This document shows positions 1 to 8,941 of a stretch of DNA of 12,018 nt, piece by piece. Under the pieces are notes generated by a model. It ran no database searches, had not been told where the DNA came from, and saw nothing but the letters and a program-made list of their open reading frames with translations. How positions within the stretch are numbered: position 1 is the stretch's first letter; each line of letters starts with the position of its first letter. Both the position numbers and the translations under genes were made by a program. Location of the stretch: contig NWUY0300017401.1 in the NCBI GenBank assembly GCA_004151065.3, positions 2,632-14,649 of the forward strand. Reading direction: 5' to 3'. This DNA comes from Larix sibirica (Eukaryota > Streptophyta > Pinopsida > Pinales > Pinaceae).

Positions 1-1605
1 AATTCTCCAGGATGACAGGTTCCAAAGAGGTGGGTGTTCGCATCACTTTTGATGTTGCACTAGATGTATTTTCAGCTTTTGATCTTTTCACTTTTGATCC
101 AACACTCCCTGATCTCGCTTTTTCGACCTCAGAGGTCGGATCTAGTGTGCTCCTTTTTCCTAATGTATCCACTTTATGGGGCGTGGGGATGACCAATGCC
201 CCAATCGACTTCCTAGGATCCAATGCTACTTTTCTCTTCTCCCAACTATCTTAGTTGGACACCTTGTCCATAATAGTATGTGATTCATGGAGGTAGGTTG
301 TTGTCCTAGAAGCTTTCCTTTTTCGGGAGATGATCCCTTTGGGGTCATATTTGCACACAAATCTTACATGTAATTTGAAGGATGCTAATAGTTCTTCAAC
401 TACCTTCTGAGCGGAGCTTCTCCTAACTTTGAATGGTCTAGCTTCATTTCGGACTTTGAAAGTCCTCGCACTATTTCCCTTCATGAAATGCACATCATCG
501 TAGTTGAATCTTTGGTGGATGTACTCCAAGGAGAAAATCCTAGGAGTCCGGAACACTGGAAGTTTATATGGATCTAGCTTTACTCCATACACACGGATTT
601 CGGTGTGAATCTCAAAACAAAATCAATATCCAACAACATCATTCAGGTTTAGTTGAAGCAACTATTTTCATTCTGGAAAGACTCTGGGGGGAGGACAATT
701 AAGGAAAAATTGCATAAACCTTGGCCATGACAGTATCTACAAACATAGAGAAACTTTGATGTGAAGGAACTGGGACGACTGACTTTTCAAGGTCATCTTG
801 GTTGAATAAATTCTTGTTGTGATAGATAATCATATACAAGAGTAGAGAATTGTATATGAACATCTTCCTAGATGAAAAAAATTTAAATTGCCGGTGCATA
901 GACTGGGCAAGAAAAGATGAAAAATCTAATTTTACAGGAGTCTCTTGCTGAGATAAATTCATGAGGAAGAGAAAACCTAAGGCTACATTGTTTATTGCCA
1001 GGTCGTGGTCATACTCGAGCACTTGGAAGATCATATAAACTACTGGTATGACTAACTCTGCGAACACTTCAAGTCTGAACATCGACTGAGGGCTGGGAAA
1101 ATTTTCTTTTGGTAGAATTATCATGCAGATGAAAGTGTATCTTCTTTCTGATGATAACTCTCTAATATTTCCTTCTAGGACCTCCTCATCGAACTATAGA
1201 CTAGTGGTGCTTTCCTCTGTGTCGGTTAATTCCATGAATTCTCTTTGATTATTGAGAAAAATATGGATCCCAATTTGGAGATGAACACTTTTCTCTCTGG
1301 GCATACCTCTCATCGCACCACTATACCAGCTCTAGGAAAGGCCTGTATTGTGGTAAAACCATCTTGGCCAATCCTGAGCACCATAAGTTAAAAAGGTCAT
1401 TCCCATTCTTTTCCTGCTCCTCAACTTTCTTGGATAATTGGTGATGGTTTGGGATGGAGGACAATGGATCATGAATGTCAAAATGCTTGTCTCCAAGGTG
1501 TTCATCCCAACTGAGAAATGTTGATGTCAAGGGACATGTTTCGGGGGCAGAAGCAAAAGCCATAGCGATGCTGGTATGGTGTAGAGAACGATGGTAAATG
1601 CTCAT
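1..1605 (-). pseudogene. N-terminal half of a large unknown ORF downstream of integrase
   Basis: I do not recognise this protein. Translation starts plausibly at the ATG at 1603-1605, preceded by an in-frame stop about 30 bases upstream and by a TATA box at 1696-1703. The first frame runs to 1321. A frameshift near 1270 leads into a second frame, with one TAG near 1198, that stays open to 699 and codes for a hydrophobic, helix-rich stretch containing FSSFLAQSMHRQ. A third frame covers about 640 to 1 with one TAA near 248. It ends in a Lys/Arg/Ser-rich stretch that looks like a flexible or nuclear-targeting linker, and it is still open at the window edge. The ORF lies 1.18 kb after the integrase stop on the same strand, where some Tat-group elements carry an extra ORF. 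It could instead be a captured plant gene or the start of a neighbouring element. Confidence 0.55.
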
Positions 1606-1695
1606 ATTTGGAATACGAAGAGGTTGGCGAGGGGACTGCTAGAGGAGTATCTCAAAGTGATGAGGACAAGGTGCCCGCTAAACTCTTCGAAGGCA

Positions 1696-1703
1696 TATTT
1701 ATA
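1696..1703 (-). promoter_or_regulatory. TATA box upstream of the extra ORF
   Basis: The minus strand reads TATAAATA, a near-ideal plant TATA box, about 91 bases upstream of the ATG at 1603-1605. Transcription would start roughly 30 bases downstream and leave a short 5' leader. This suggests the extra ORF had its own promoter separate from the LTR. The motif is short and AT-rich, so chance is possible; only its position supports it. Confidence 0.4.
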
Positions 1704-1910
1704 GGGAGAAATTCGAATTTGGCAGGATTTAATGCGAGGTGTACGTTGCACTCAAGAATTGGTTCTTTTTTCGAGAGGTGGTTGGCTCTTAAATGCAAGG
1801 GAACATTTGTCTCCTAAACGATGGGGGTAATGACCATTAGGAGAGGATTAATGGAAATTCTGATGTGGATAAGCCGAGGGAAGAAGATGGAGAAACAAAA
1901 AACCATAAGG

Positions 1911-2027
1911 GGTTTCAGGGCTTAGGATAAGCGGTTTGGGTAGACCTAGTTTTGGTTAGACCTCGTTTTGGGCCCTGAATGAGCGTGAGGCTTCCACTTG
2001 GAGATGGTGGTTTTCATTCAGGGGTGC
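1911..2027 (+). repeat. Direct repeat, copy 1
   Basis: This 117-bp unit begins GGTTTCAGGGCTTAGG and ends GGTTTTCATTCAGGGGTGC. It matches copy 2, which starts 298 bp further on, across most of its length. It contains an internal 16-bp near-duplication (TAGACCTAGTTTTGGT followed by TAGACCTCGTTTTGGG) that copy 2 lacks, which accounts for the length difference. Inside the unit, CCTGAATG and CATTCAGG face each other as an inverted pair about 35 bases apart. Confidence 0.75.
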
Positions 2028-2208
2028 ATCCGTTGCATTAAAATATGAGCTCTTTTTGTATCCTAAAAACAAGGTAGACATCGATCTCTCTCTTCATCTT
2101 CTCGCGATTTGTGCAAGGCTAGCGCAACTTTATGGGTTGGGCCCCTTTTTCTGATAGATTATTGGCTACCGAATCACGGCTGTAAAACCAAGATGGTGGC
2201 TTCTTAGT

Positions 2209-2308
2209 GGTTACAGGGCTTAAGAAAAGCGGTTTAGGGAGACGGCTTTTGGGGCCTGAATGATTCTGAAGCTGGCACGTGGCCTTGGTGGTTTTCATTC
2301 AGGGGTGC
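2209..2308 (+). repeat. Direct repeat, copy 2
   Basis: About 100 bp, beginning GGTTACAGGGCTTAAG and ending GGTTTTCATTCAGGGGTGC. It is the diverged partner of the unit at 1911-2027, with the same facing CCTGAATG/CATTCAGG pair. A further CCCCTGAATG follows at about 2340, suggesting the start of a third, eroded unit. Confidence 0.75.
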
Positions 2309-2789
2309 CCCGATCTCAATAAACATTGTGCACTTTGGGCCCCTGAATGAAATATCAACCATAGATTTAATTTGGGTCATGGTTTCAATCAAATATTTGA
2401 TTTTAACTCATCAGTCGATCAATTCTTTAAAGGGAGATAATATTTCTTTCCATCCTCCCATGCCATAACAGTTTTGATCCCTGGCTAGACATTAAGCTCT
2501 ATCTCATGGTCTATAGTGTTTCCATCAACTAACTGGGTCACGAATATTAGTACTAACATTAGCTTCAGTGGGGACAACCCTTTTCTTCGAAAGAGGTTGA
2601 GAATAGTAGACTAATGCCTTTAAGTCCATTGGGTTGTGGATTCATATATGTCCTTAAGTTTTGAAAATCAAATAACAAAAAACATGAGAGTAAAAATGGA
2701 AATGCAAGTACAGCATAGCTTCTTGAAAAAGGGAAAAGACATATCTTACATATATGATACATAGGATCATTGGTAGAGTAGGATAGAGA

Positions 2790-4019
2790 TCAATACTGAA
2801 AAAATCGTTTCAGAAATCTCCCGTTTACGAGATTTCTGAAGATTTCGTCGTTGAGTTGTGTCAATTCGTAAGTGTTGTTGTCATGGATTGCAACAACCTT
2901 GAATGGGCCCAGGCATAAGTTGTCAAATTTCCCATGCTTAGATATATCTTTTCTTATAGAATCCCATTTAAAAACGAGGTCTCCATGTTGAAAGTCTCGA
3001 GCTATGGCTCTTCGGTCAAAAGTTGCCTTAATCTTGTCTTGGTGTGTCTTGGTTGTTTTGTCCAGCTGCTCCCTAACCTACTGAATTTCAATCAGTTTAT
3101 GAATCCTTCTCTCAATATCATTTGGTTCCTCATGCTCTGGCTGCAACAATTTCATCACAGATAAACCCAATTGAATAGGAAGGAATTCTTCTTTTCACTA
3201 GACAAGCTAGAAAGGTGAGGTGCCTATTGCACATTTGACGTTGATTCTATCTGCCCATAGTGAAAATTTTAGCTGGGAATCCCAAGACCATTTATTTGTA
3301 TACATCATCTTATTAATGATGGTCACCAAGATTTTATTAGAGGATTCCTCCAATCCATTTCCCTGGGGGTAATAAGTTGTTGAATGAGTTAATTCAATGT
3401 TGTAGTTTTGGCAGAAACCCATCATTTTGGAGGATTTAAAATCCTAGGTGTTGTCCATAATGATCTCTCTGGGGAATCCAAATCTTGCTAAAATATTTTC
3501 TTCTAGGAAATTTATTACGACTGTATCATTAACATTTTTTGTTGGAATTTCCTCCACCCATTTTTTGAAATGGTCAGTAGCTGTAAAAATCCATTTGTGT
3601 TGGCCACTAGAATGGGGGTTTATTTCTCCTATGAAATCAATGCCCCATTGTTGAAAGGGTTCCTCTACTTTGATTGGTTTGAGGGGAAATGGTTGGAGCT
3701 TCTATTTTCCAGCAAATATTTGACATTCTCTACTTGCTCTAACAATATTATTAGAGTTAGCGAACAATGTAGGACAAAAATATCTAGCTCGGAGGATTTT
3801 ATAGGAAGTGGTTATCCATGCATGATGTCCTTCACACATGCGTTTGTGGAATTATACTATTATGCCTTCAGTTTCTTCCTCGACTACACAATTCAGTAGA
3901 ATTTTGAGGGAGTCTTTCCACAAGAGGTATCCATCTAAAATGCAATACTCAGTGACAACCTTCATTTTAAGAGATCTCATTTTTTATTTATCCAAGTCAA
4001 GAGGACAAGTGGGATGTCA
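2790..4019 (-). pseudogene. Integrase (Ty3/gypsy), nonsense-disrupted
   Basis: This domain would insert the element's cDNA into the nuclear genome. One minus-strand frame, ending at the TGA at 2790-2792, covers the whole domain without a frameshift. The N-terminal zinc-binding region (about 3730-3850) keeps its His residues (FHKRMCEGHH) and one Cys (RECQ); the partner Cys position appears to be Ser. The catalytic residues are Asp at 3636-3638 (GIDFIGE), Asp at 3453-3455 (IIMDN) and Glu at 3345-3347 (QGNGLEES). The second Asp and the Glu are separated by exactly 35 residues, the D-D35-E hallmark. A GPF-type C-terminal module (CLGPFKVVAI) lies near 2880. Premature stops occur at 4017, 3984, 3852, 3702, 3444, 3207, 3198, 3195 and 3078 (lower coordinates), so no full product is possible. 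Confidence 0.93.
2809..2840. repeat. Short inverted repeat at the 3' end of integrase
   Basis: TTCAGAAATCTC (2809-2820) and GAGATTTCTGAA (2829-2840) are perfect 12-bp inverted copies separated by 8 bases. They fall in the last codons of integrase, so the symmetry may simply follow from the encoded residues. It could form a stem in the transcript near the end of the pol frame. Confidence 0.6.
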
Positions 4020-4560
4020 GAGGTAGTAAACAATATCCTTGTAACACTCCGAATAAGCAAACTTTTCTGAAGTATTCACATAGATATTTTGTTGAATACC
4101 TTCTTCTTCCATTATGGGGAGTCGATCTAGCAGGTTTATCTCAAGGGCTTGATATTTTGACTCGTCTAGGAGTTTGGCTAATCCTTTCCCCTTTACCAGC
4201 TTGGTAGGATTGATTTCCATGTCATATTCCTGTATTTTCGAGATCCACTTTCCTCTCCTTCCTTCACTATCAGGTTGACACATGATATCTTTGATGGTGC
4301 TCCTAGGAATGTAGGCGATAATCTTAGATTGCAGTATGTATTTCCTGAATGACTTAAGAGATTTGACTAGTGCATAAGCCTATTTTTCCATCGTGATGTA
4401 TTTTAGTTCGACATCTCTCAATGCTCGGCTAAAAAAGGCAATCGGTTGTTCGTGTCCTTCACCATTTTTTCTGTAGGATGACTGCTGCAATGGTGACCTC
4501 AGAGGAAAATGAGAATATAAGAAATTCCTTTTTGTAGTCAGGGTTGATTAAAACAGGTGA
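4020..4560 (-). pseudogene. Resident RNase H (RT-linked), catalytically degenerate
   Basis: This is the RNase H fused to reverse transcriptase. It starts near 4545 with SFSSEVTIAAVILQK and continues, after a one-base shift near 4465, in the same frame as integrase. Later landmarks are GHEQPIAFFSRALRD (about 4420-4460), an MEK block interrupted by TAG at 4380-4382, and GRRGKWISKIQEYDMEI followed by VKGKGLAKLLDES (about 4160-4260). Where a Ty3 RNase H has its first Asp (TDAS-like) this sequence has SFSS, and the later Asp of the ITDHK-like motif is replaced by AYIP. Loss of these acidic residues is typical of Tat-group elements that rely on a second RNase H, and such a domain lies at 5940-6397. 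Confidence 0.85.
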
Positions 4561-5500
4561 TTCTCCTAGGGAATCCTTTATCTGTTTAAAATAATCCCTT
4601 GCATATGTTTTCCATTTGACCTCAGCATTTTTCCTTAACATGTCAGTGATTCCTTTCATTATTTCAGCAAAGTTGGGAATGAATCTTCGTATAAAGTTTA
4701 TATTTCCAATAAAATAATGTACCTCCTTTTTATTCCTTGGGAGATCAATCAATTTTATAGAGGCCACTCTATTAGGATCTATCCTGAATCCTTCTTTGAA
4801 AACAATGTGTCCAAACAACTTTCTCGCTGTCGTTGCAAAAAAATACTTGTTAGGATTTACAGACAAACCAAATTTTATGCATTTTCTGAAGGTTTTCTTA
4901 GATGTTGAAGATGATTTTCATCCATTTTTTAGAATACTGTCATATCATCTATATATATAGCAATAAACTTTCCTTTTTTCCAATGAATGCTATATCCATG
5001 GCTCATTGGAAATTTTCCCCACCGTTGATAAGGCCAAAAGGCATCTTCTCATACATGAACATTCCCATGGTGTGGTGAAAGCCATCTTTTCCCTATCATC
5101 CAGGTGCATGGAAATCTGATTATAACCTGAAAATATGTCCATCATAAACAATCTAGTTGAACCAACTACTTTTTGAAGAATATGATCCATTTTGGGCAAA
5201 GGGTAGTTGGCCTTCAAAGAGCATTTATTAAGATTTCTAAAGTCAACACATAAATGAATTTCTCTGCTTTTCTTCCTGACAGGTACTAGGTTAGCTACCC
5301 ATTCTAAGTATCTAAGAGGAATAATGATTTTGACATCAACTTTCTCACTTCTTTTTCAATTATGGGGAGCAAAATAGGATTCACCTGCCTTCAATTCTAT
5401 TTTATTGGCTTAGAATCTAGTTTCAGAGGGATGTTGTGTTGTATGATAATTGTATCATAAGTTTTCAAATATTCATACTTCCAGGAGAAACATCCATGTA
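4561..5500 (-). pseudogene. Reverse transcriptase, multiply frameshifted
   Basis: This domain copies the element's RNA into DNA. Recognisable blocks in order are TYDTIIIQHNIPLKL (about 5430-5470), WVANLVPVRKKSREI and CVDFRNLNK (about 5220-5300), NYPLPKMDHIL (5175-5210) and FMMDIFSGYNQ with the first catalytic Asp at 5137-5139. MPFGLIN (near 5030) and the YIDD active site at 4944-4955 follow, then NPNKYFF, LFGHIV and FIRRFIPNF towards 4670. These blocks lie in successive different frames, so about six one-base shifts fall at roughly 5490, 5340, 5070, 4975, 4890 and 4465. Stops also occur between them, for example TGA in the block after MPFGLIN. All three catalytic Asp codons remain, but the gene is dead. 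Confidence 0.92.
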
Positions 5501-5939
5501 TTCTAAGAAGAGATATTTATACCTCTACCTATGATCCACTATTAGGGATTGCGAAAGCTTGATGAAATTTGGTTTTCCTGGGGTACTAATTTTCACTTCC
5601 TGCACAGCCTCAATGGTTGGTTATACTGCTGGTTTGACCGATACCTCATTCTTGTCAAATAATTGCTCTAGAGGAACTAGACCCTTAGGAATGTAGTTAT
5701 TTTTTATTTGAAGAATCTTGTGGCCAACAAGTTGTTGCATTAATCCATGGGTTGTTCCCTCTTCTGTCTATAGGATATTTTCCCTTCTATCTACTTCATC
5801 ATTGTCTATATTATTACCTGAGGACTAGTCCATAAGCTGTAGAAATCGATTGATCTGCTGATCGTCCTCGAAGACTTGCCATTTTTTTACATTGTCAGGA
5901 AGAGAGGGGCGATAACGCATTTCTACTTCATACTTCAGC
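5501..5939 (-). pseudogene. Linker between the first RNase H and reverse transcriptase
   Basis: The frame that carries protease and the first RNase H continues through this stretch without a shift. It encodes an acidic segment (KWQVFEDDQQINRFLQLMD) and then YIPKGLVPLEQLFD near 5660-5690. I recognise that last block as the conserved sequence preceding reverse transcriptase in related plant polyproteins, but know no enzymatic role for it. In-frame stops lie at 5825-5827, 5768-5770, 5621-5623 and 5525-5527. The frame is lost near 5490. Confidence 0.7.
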
Positions 5940-6397
5940 TTCGGTTTATTGGGAGGTTTGAAACAACTAGCTGTTAGGGCCAATTAATCGGCCTGTTGGT
6001 TGCACTCCCTTGGGAAAAAAATTATATTGAAAGCATCAAATAAATTCTCAATAAGATCCCAAACAAGATTTCGGTATGCCCTGAGCCTTGGTTGTTTTGT
6101 TTGATAAATAATTTTGATCTGATTTACAAACTATTTAGAGTATCCAAATACTGTCAGCTTAGTGGTTCTCAAGTCTTTAACAGCTCGGAGGCCTAGGATG
6201 AGGGCCTCATATTCCACAACATTGTTAGTAGTATCAAAATATAGCTTATAAGACAACCTGATTTCATCCCCTGCAAGTGATGATAGTACCGCGCCAACCC
6301 TGAATTCCTCTTTGGATAAGGCTCTGTCGAAATATAGTTTCCAAACTTGATTCCAGCTATCTTAATCAGTATTTTTAGATTCTTGAGGTTGCACAAT
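5940..6397 (-). pseudogene. Extra RNase H (archaeal-like, RVT_3 type) placed upstream of RT
   Basis: This RNase H would degrade the RNA strand of the RNA:DNA hybrid. Landmarks are VWKLYFDRA with the first catalytic Asp at 6326-6328 and NNVVEYEALILGLRAVKDL with the catalytic Glu at 6212-6214. FGYSK follows at about 6133-6150, where this family has a GDS-type motif, so the third acidic residue (codon 6140-6142) is Tyr. PRECNQQAD holds the final Asp at 5987-5989. The frame is that of the protease, with stops at 6398, 6362, 6131 and 5984. This kind of RNase H is the one Tat-group plant elements acquired in addition to their own. It is usually placed between RT-RNase H and integrase; here it precedes RT. 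Confidence 0.85.
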
Positions 6398-6990
6398 TTA
6401 TTTTTCAGAGGGATCACCTAGTGACAACATATAACAACCCATATCCTCGTCAGTTGCATATATAGGGTAATTCCGAGGACTATCTTGGTCAGTTATTACA
6501 TAAGAAAACATATATTCTCTATATAGACGTCTAGTTTCCACAACAAATATGGGTACTGCACCATATTTCATATCCATTTGCATAGTACCTCCTAATTTTT
6601 TAGTCCATCTTCTTGATAACAGCATACCATATTTGGCTGGGACATTAGCTACTACTACATCCACCATTATGCTCTTGGCTGGTAATTGGGCGAGAGTAAC
6701 TACCAGGTCTTTTATCATACCTATACACTTCACCTTTTTGGATTCAAAACTGTAGAGATTGTGATAAGGTCTGGTAATCTCTAGTCCCAGGTGTTCCATG
6801 ATAACTTTTGGAATCAAATTGTGGGAGGTGCCAGAATCTAGCATATAATTGTGAAGTAATTTGTCATGTACATTTAGGGTAACATAAAACAGAGCAGTGG
6901 ATTCTTCTTTGTCATCAATATGAGCACCACATTGGAAGGATGGGGATTGATCATTTAGATTTATGGTATCTTGTTGGTCAATAAGTTTGG
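6398..6990 (-). pseudogene. Aspartic protease of the polyprotein
   Basis: This retropepsin-type protease would cut the Gag-Pol polyprotein. After a frameshift near 6985 its frame begins with AKLIDQQDTINLND. It contains FQCGAHIDD near 6930, a beta-rich stretch (YVTLNVHDKLLHNYML) and the active-site motif LDSGTSHNLIP, with the catalytic Asp at 6836-6838. Further on are a hydrophobic MVDVVVANV strand, LLSRRW and GGTMQMDMKYGAVPIF, all expected of the family. The frame is open to TAA at 6398-6400 and then continues into the extra RNase H, so the two were fused in the active ancestor. The stretch 6398-6985 holds no stop and is the best preserved part of the element. Confidence 0.88.
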
Positions 6991-7745
6991 CTTTTGTGCA
7001 TTATTTTATTGATCTGCTTCTGGTATAGAGGATTCTTAATTAATTCGGACAAAGGGACTGTTATCTTGAGTTTTCTCAGTTCATGCTCTAAGCTAAAAGG
7101 TATATGTATTTCTTTATGCTCTTTAGGGTTTGGCTCTAGTTTCTTATGGGGGCTAACGCCTGGCTTTGTTTGGATGTCTGTAACCAAGACCTTAGTAGTT
7201 TTGGCATTTGATGGGTCTCCCTTTTTTGACGGGGGATATGCTTGGAGAGCTTGGGCTTGGGATGATTTATGAGGAGAGTTTATATGAGGAGTATCATTCT
7301 GTTTTTTTATTGACTCTGGTCTAGGATTGAGATCATATTTCTTGTGCAAATACACCACTAGAGGATTTGGGAATAATGGATATTCACCAGAAAATGAATC
7401 ATTTTCTTGAGGGTTTTTATGATATCCACCCATTTGGTTAGGTGGAAGTGAGTTTTCATAATCGTCTCTATTGAGGTGCATGAGATAGGAATCTTCTTCC
7501 ATCCAATTCAATTATTCTTCAACTTCCTCATAGATTTATTCCTTCGGTATTTCAATCAGATTATTGTTGCTATCTCTAACTGGTGGTCTTAGAGGTTGTT
7601 CATCATTTATCTTTTCTCGGTATGTCATTTCAGGATTATAATGTCTTCGGAACTGAGTGGAAGGACGAGCAGGAGATTGTCTGTTAGGACTTCTATTTTC
7701 CAATTCCATTCGAGTAACTTTATTTGAGAGGTTTTTGATAATGCG
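6978..7745 (-). pseudogene. C-terminal part of Gag and Gag-protease linker
   Basis: One frame runs from about 7745 to the stop at 6978-6980, with TAA and TAG-type interruptions between about 7515 and 7535. It starts with SNKVTRMELENRSPNRQ and QFRRHYNPEM, a basic Arg/Pro/Gln-rich stretch that could bind RNA. It ends with a Pro/Lys-rich linker and LEHELRKLKITVPLSELIKN near 7020-7080, a block that precedes protease in related plant polyproteins. No CCHC zinc knuckle is visible. A frameshift at about 6985 separates it from the protease frame. Confidence 0.7.
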
Positions 7746-8732
7746 GTCATTTCATCAATCTTTGATTCTTGAAAGTCTTTAAATCCTGAGGATCTAATCT
7801 CTTATTTGACCTTCCCTTTATCTTTATGCTCAATGTCATTAGTCAATTTGATCTTGCCTCCTTCCCTCATATTTCCTTCAACATCTATGGCATCATCTTG
7901 CATTATACTAAGGGAGGGTGATATTCTTTCCCTCTGCATGATAGCGAAATCAGAGGGAAAGGATCCTGCATAGGTGGCTCGGGTCGCAGCTTCTGTAGGT
8001 TGAATACCTTCGTGGATTCTATAATAATATACTTTGCTGAATCTTGCAGTGAAATCTACCACATTTTAAGAACTGCTCTTTCTTAGGGCAGAAATTTTGT
8101 TAGATAATACAAATTATGACTCTTAACTCCCCAATTGTTTATGAACGTGATTTCCAGATTTTCCATAGTTCTGATGGAAGCATTTGGTAGTGATCTAAAC
8201 CATTTTCAAGTTTCTCCTTCGAGTGATTGGGGAAAAACCCTCATGAAGACATCATTGTGATCAATAAAAATGTTGTCAATCAAATCTTGAAAGCAATCCA
8301 CATGATCCTATGCGGATGTACCCTGACTGCCATCATATTTTGGTAATAAATTTAGATAGTGGGTGGGCATATCATTCAAGGGTGTAGGCAACTGCATAGG
8401 TCCATGTCGACTTGCAACCCATCGTAGTGACCTGGGTGGTGGTGTTGGTCCTCTTCTACCTCCTCCGCCTGACATAAAATGACTAGAAATTAGCTTCTTG
8501 GCTTGAGGAGTAATAAATGACTTGGGAGGATTTTTACGGGCTGAGGATTCTCCGCTTTCGGTGGGAAAATCCTACGAGCTGGGTAGACCAAAAGGAGTAT
8601 TGGGATTATGGGAAGAGGATTCTCTTTCAGGTGTTTCTAAAATAAATTGAGATTCAAGGAATTATGGACCAAATAGAGGAGTGGAGAAACTTCGTCGGTG
8701 GTGACCCGGTGAGGTGGAATGATATTTTCCAT
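7746..8732 (-). pseudogene. Gag, N-terminal and capsid region
   Basis: Gag would form the particle that packages the element RNA. The likely start is the ATG at 8730-8732 (MENIIPPHRV), 210 bases after the primer site, or an ATG at 8473-8475 (MSGGGGRRGP). The frame from about 8700 to 8110 contains LPKYDGSQGTSA, DHVDCFQDLIDN and PQSLEGET, then KWFRSLPNASIRTMENLE and FINNWG. That is the retrotransposon Gag capsid pattern of a helix followed by a Trp-Tyr/Phe block. Stops lie at 8662, 8572, 8308 and 8206. A shift near 8110 moves to a frame reading VVDFTARFSKVYY, THE-like repeats are absent, and EAATRATYAGSFPSDFAIMQRE leads to TAA at 7802-7804. Another shift near 7745 leads into the Gag tail. Confidence 0.82.
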
Positions 8733-8941
8733 GTCTGTGTCTCCAGAAGATGGAATATTGTAGGGCCACTAATTATTTGTAGTCAGGGTTCTGGTGAGTA
8801 TGTGTGCCTCCAGATGCCAGGTTTGATTCGGTGGAGTTTCCAAGTGGATTACACAGCCTACTTCTTGGTTTCGTCCACTACGGAATCAAGAGCGTATGAT
8901 TTGTCATTGTCCCCAGGGAAGATTGATCTTCTTACTTCGTT
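8733..8941 (-). other. Untranslated leader between primer site and gag
   Basis: About 210 bases follow the primer binding site and precede the first Gag-like codons. No convincing minus-strand coding is seen. Packaging signals would be expected here but none can be identified by eye. A 155-codon open frame on the plus strand crosses this region, the primer site and the LTR end; it is antisense to known features and looks fortuitous. Confidence 0.5.

Larger units (their letters stand above)
1606..2789. other. Non-coding spacer between integrase and the extra ORF
   Basis: No convincing coding sequence is seen on either strand; the open frames here are short and lack recognisable motifs. The spacer contains a two-copy direct repeat (1911-2027 and 2209-2308) and several copies of the 8-mer CCTGAATG or its complement. 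A TATA box lies close to the extra ORF. Long, variable, repeat-bearing regions downstream of pol are known in Tat/Ogre-type plant elements. I found no polypurine tract followed by TG, and no sequence resembling the end of the LTR near 8967, so nothing shows that a 3' LTR lies here. Confidence 0.5.

Noticed and set aside
12-254. An 80-codon plus-strand open frame at the left edge
   Set aside because: Antisense to the basic linker of the extra ORF, which continues in frame from 592 on the minus strand.
2565-2762. A 65-codon minus-strand open frame just after integrase
   Set aside because: Hydrophobic, AT-driven composition, no motif, and located after the integrase stop in the spacer.
1606-2789. 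A 3' LTR between integrase and the extra ORF
   Set aside because: No polypurine tract plus TG, and no sequence resembling the LTR end or the AATAACA terminus near 8967.
3448-4026. Overlapping plus-strand open frames of 62-109 codons
   Set aside because: They are antisense to integrase, whose minus-strand frame has catalytic motifs at correct spacing.
6549-7272. Plus-strand open frames of 68 and 92 codons
   Set aside because: Antisense to the protease and Gag tail; no motif of their own.
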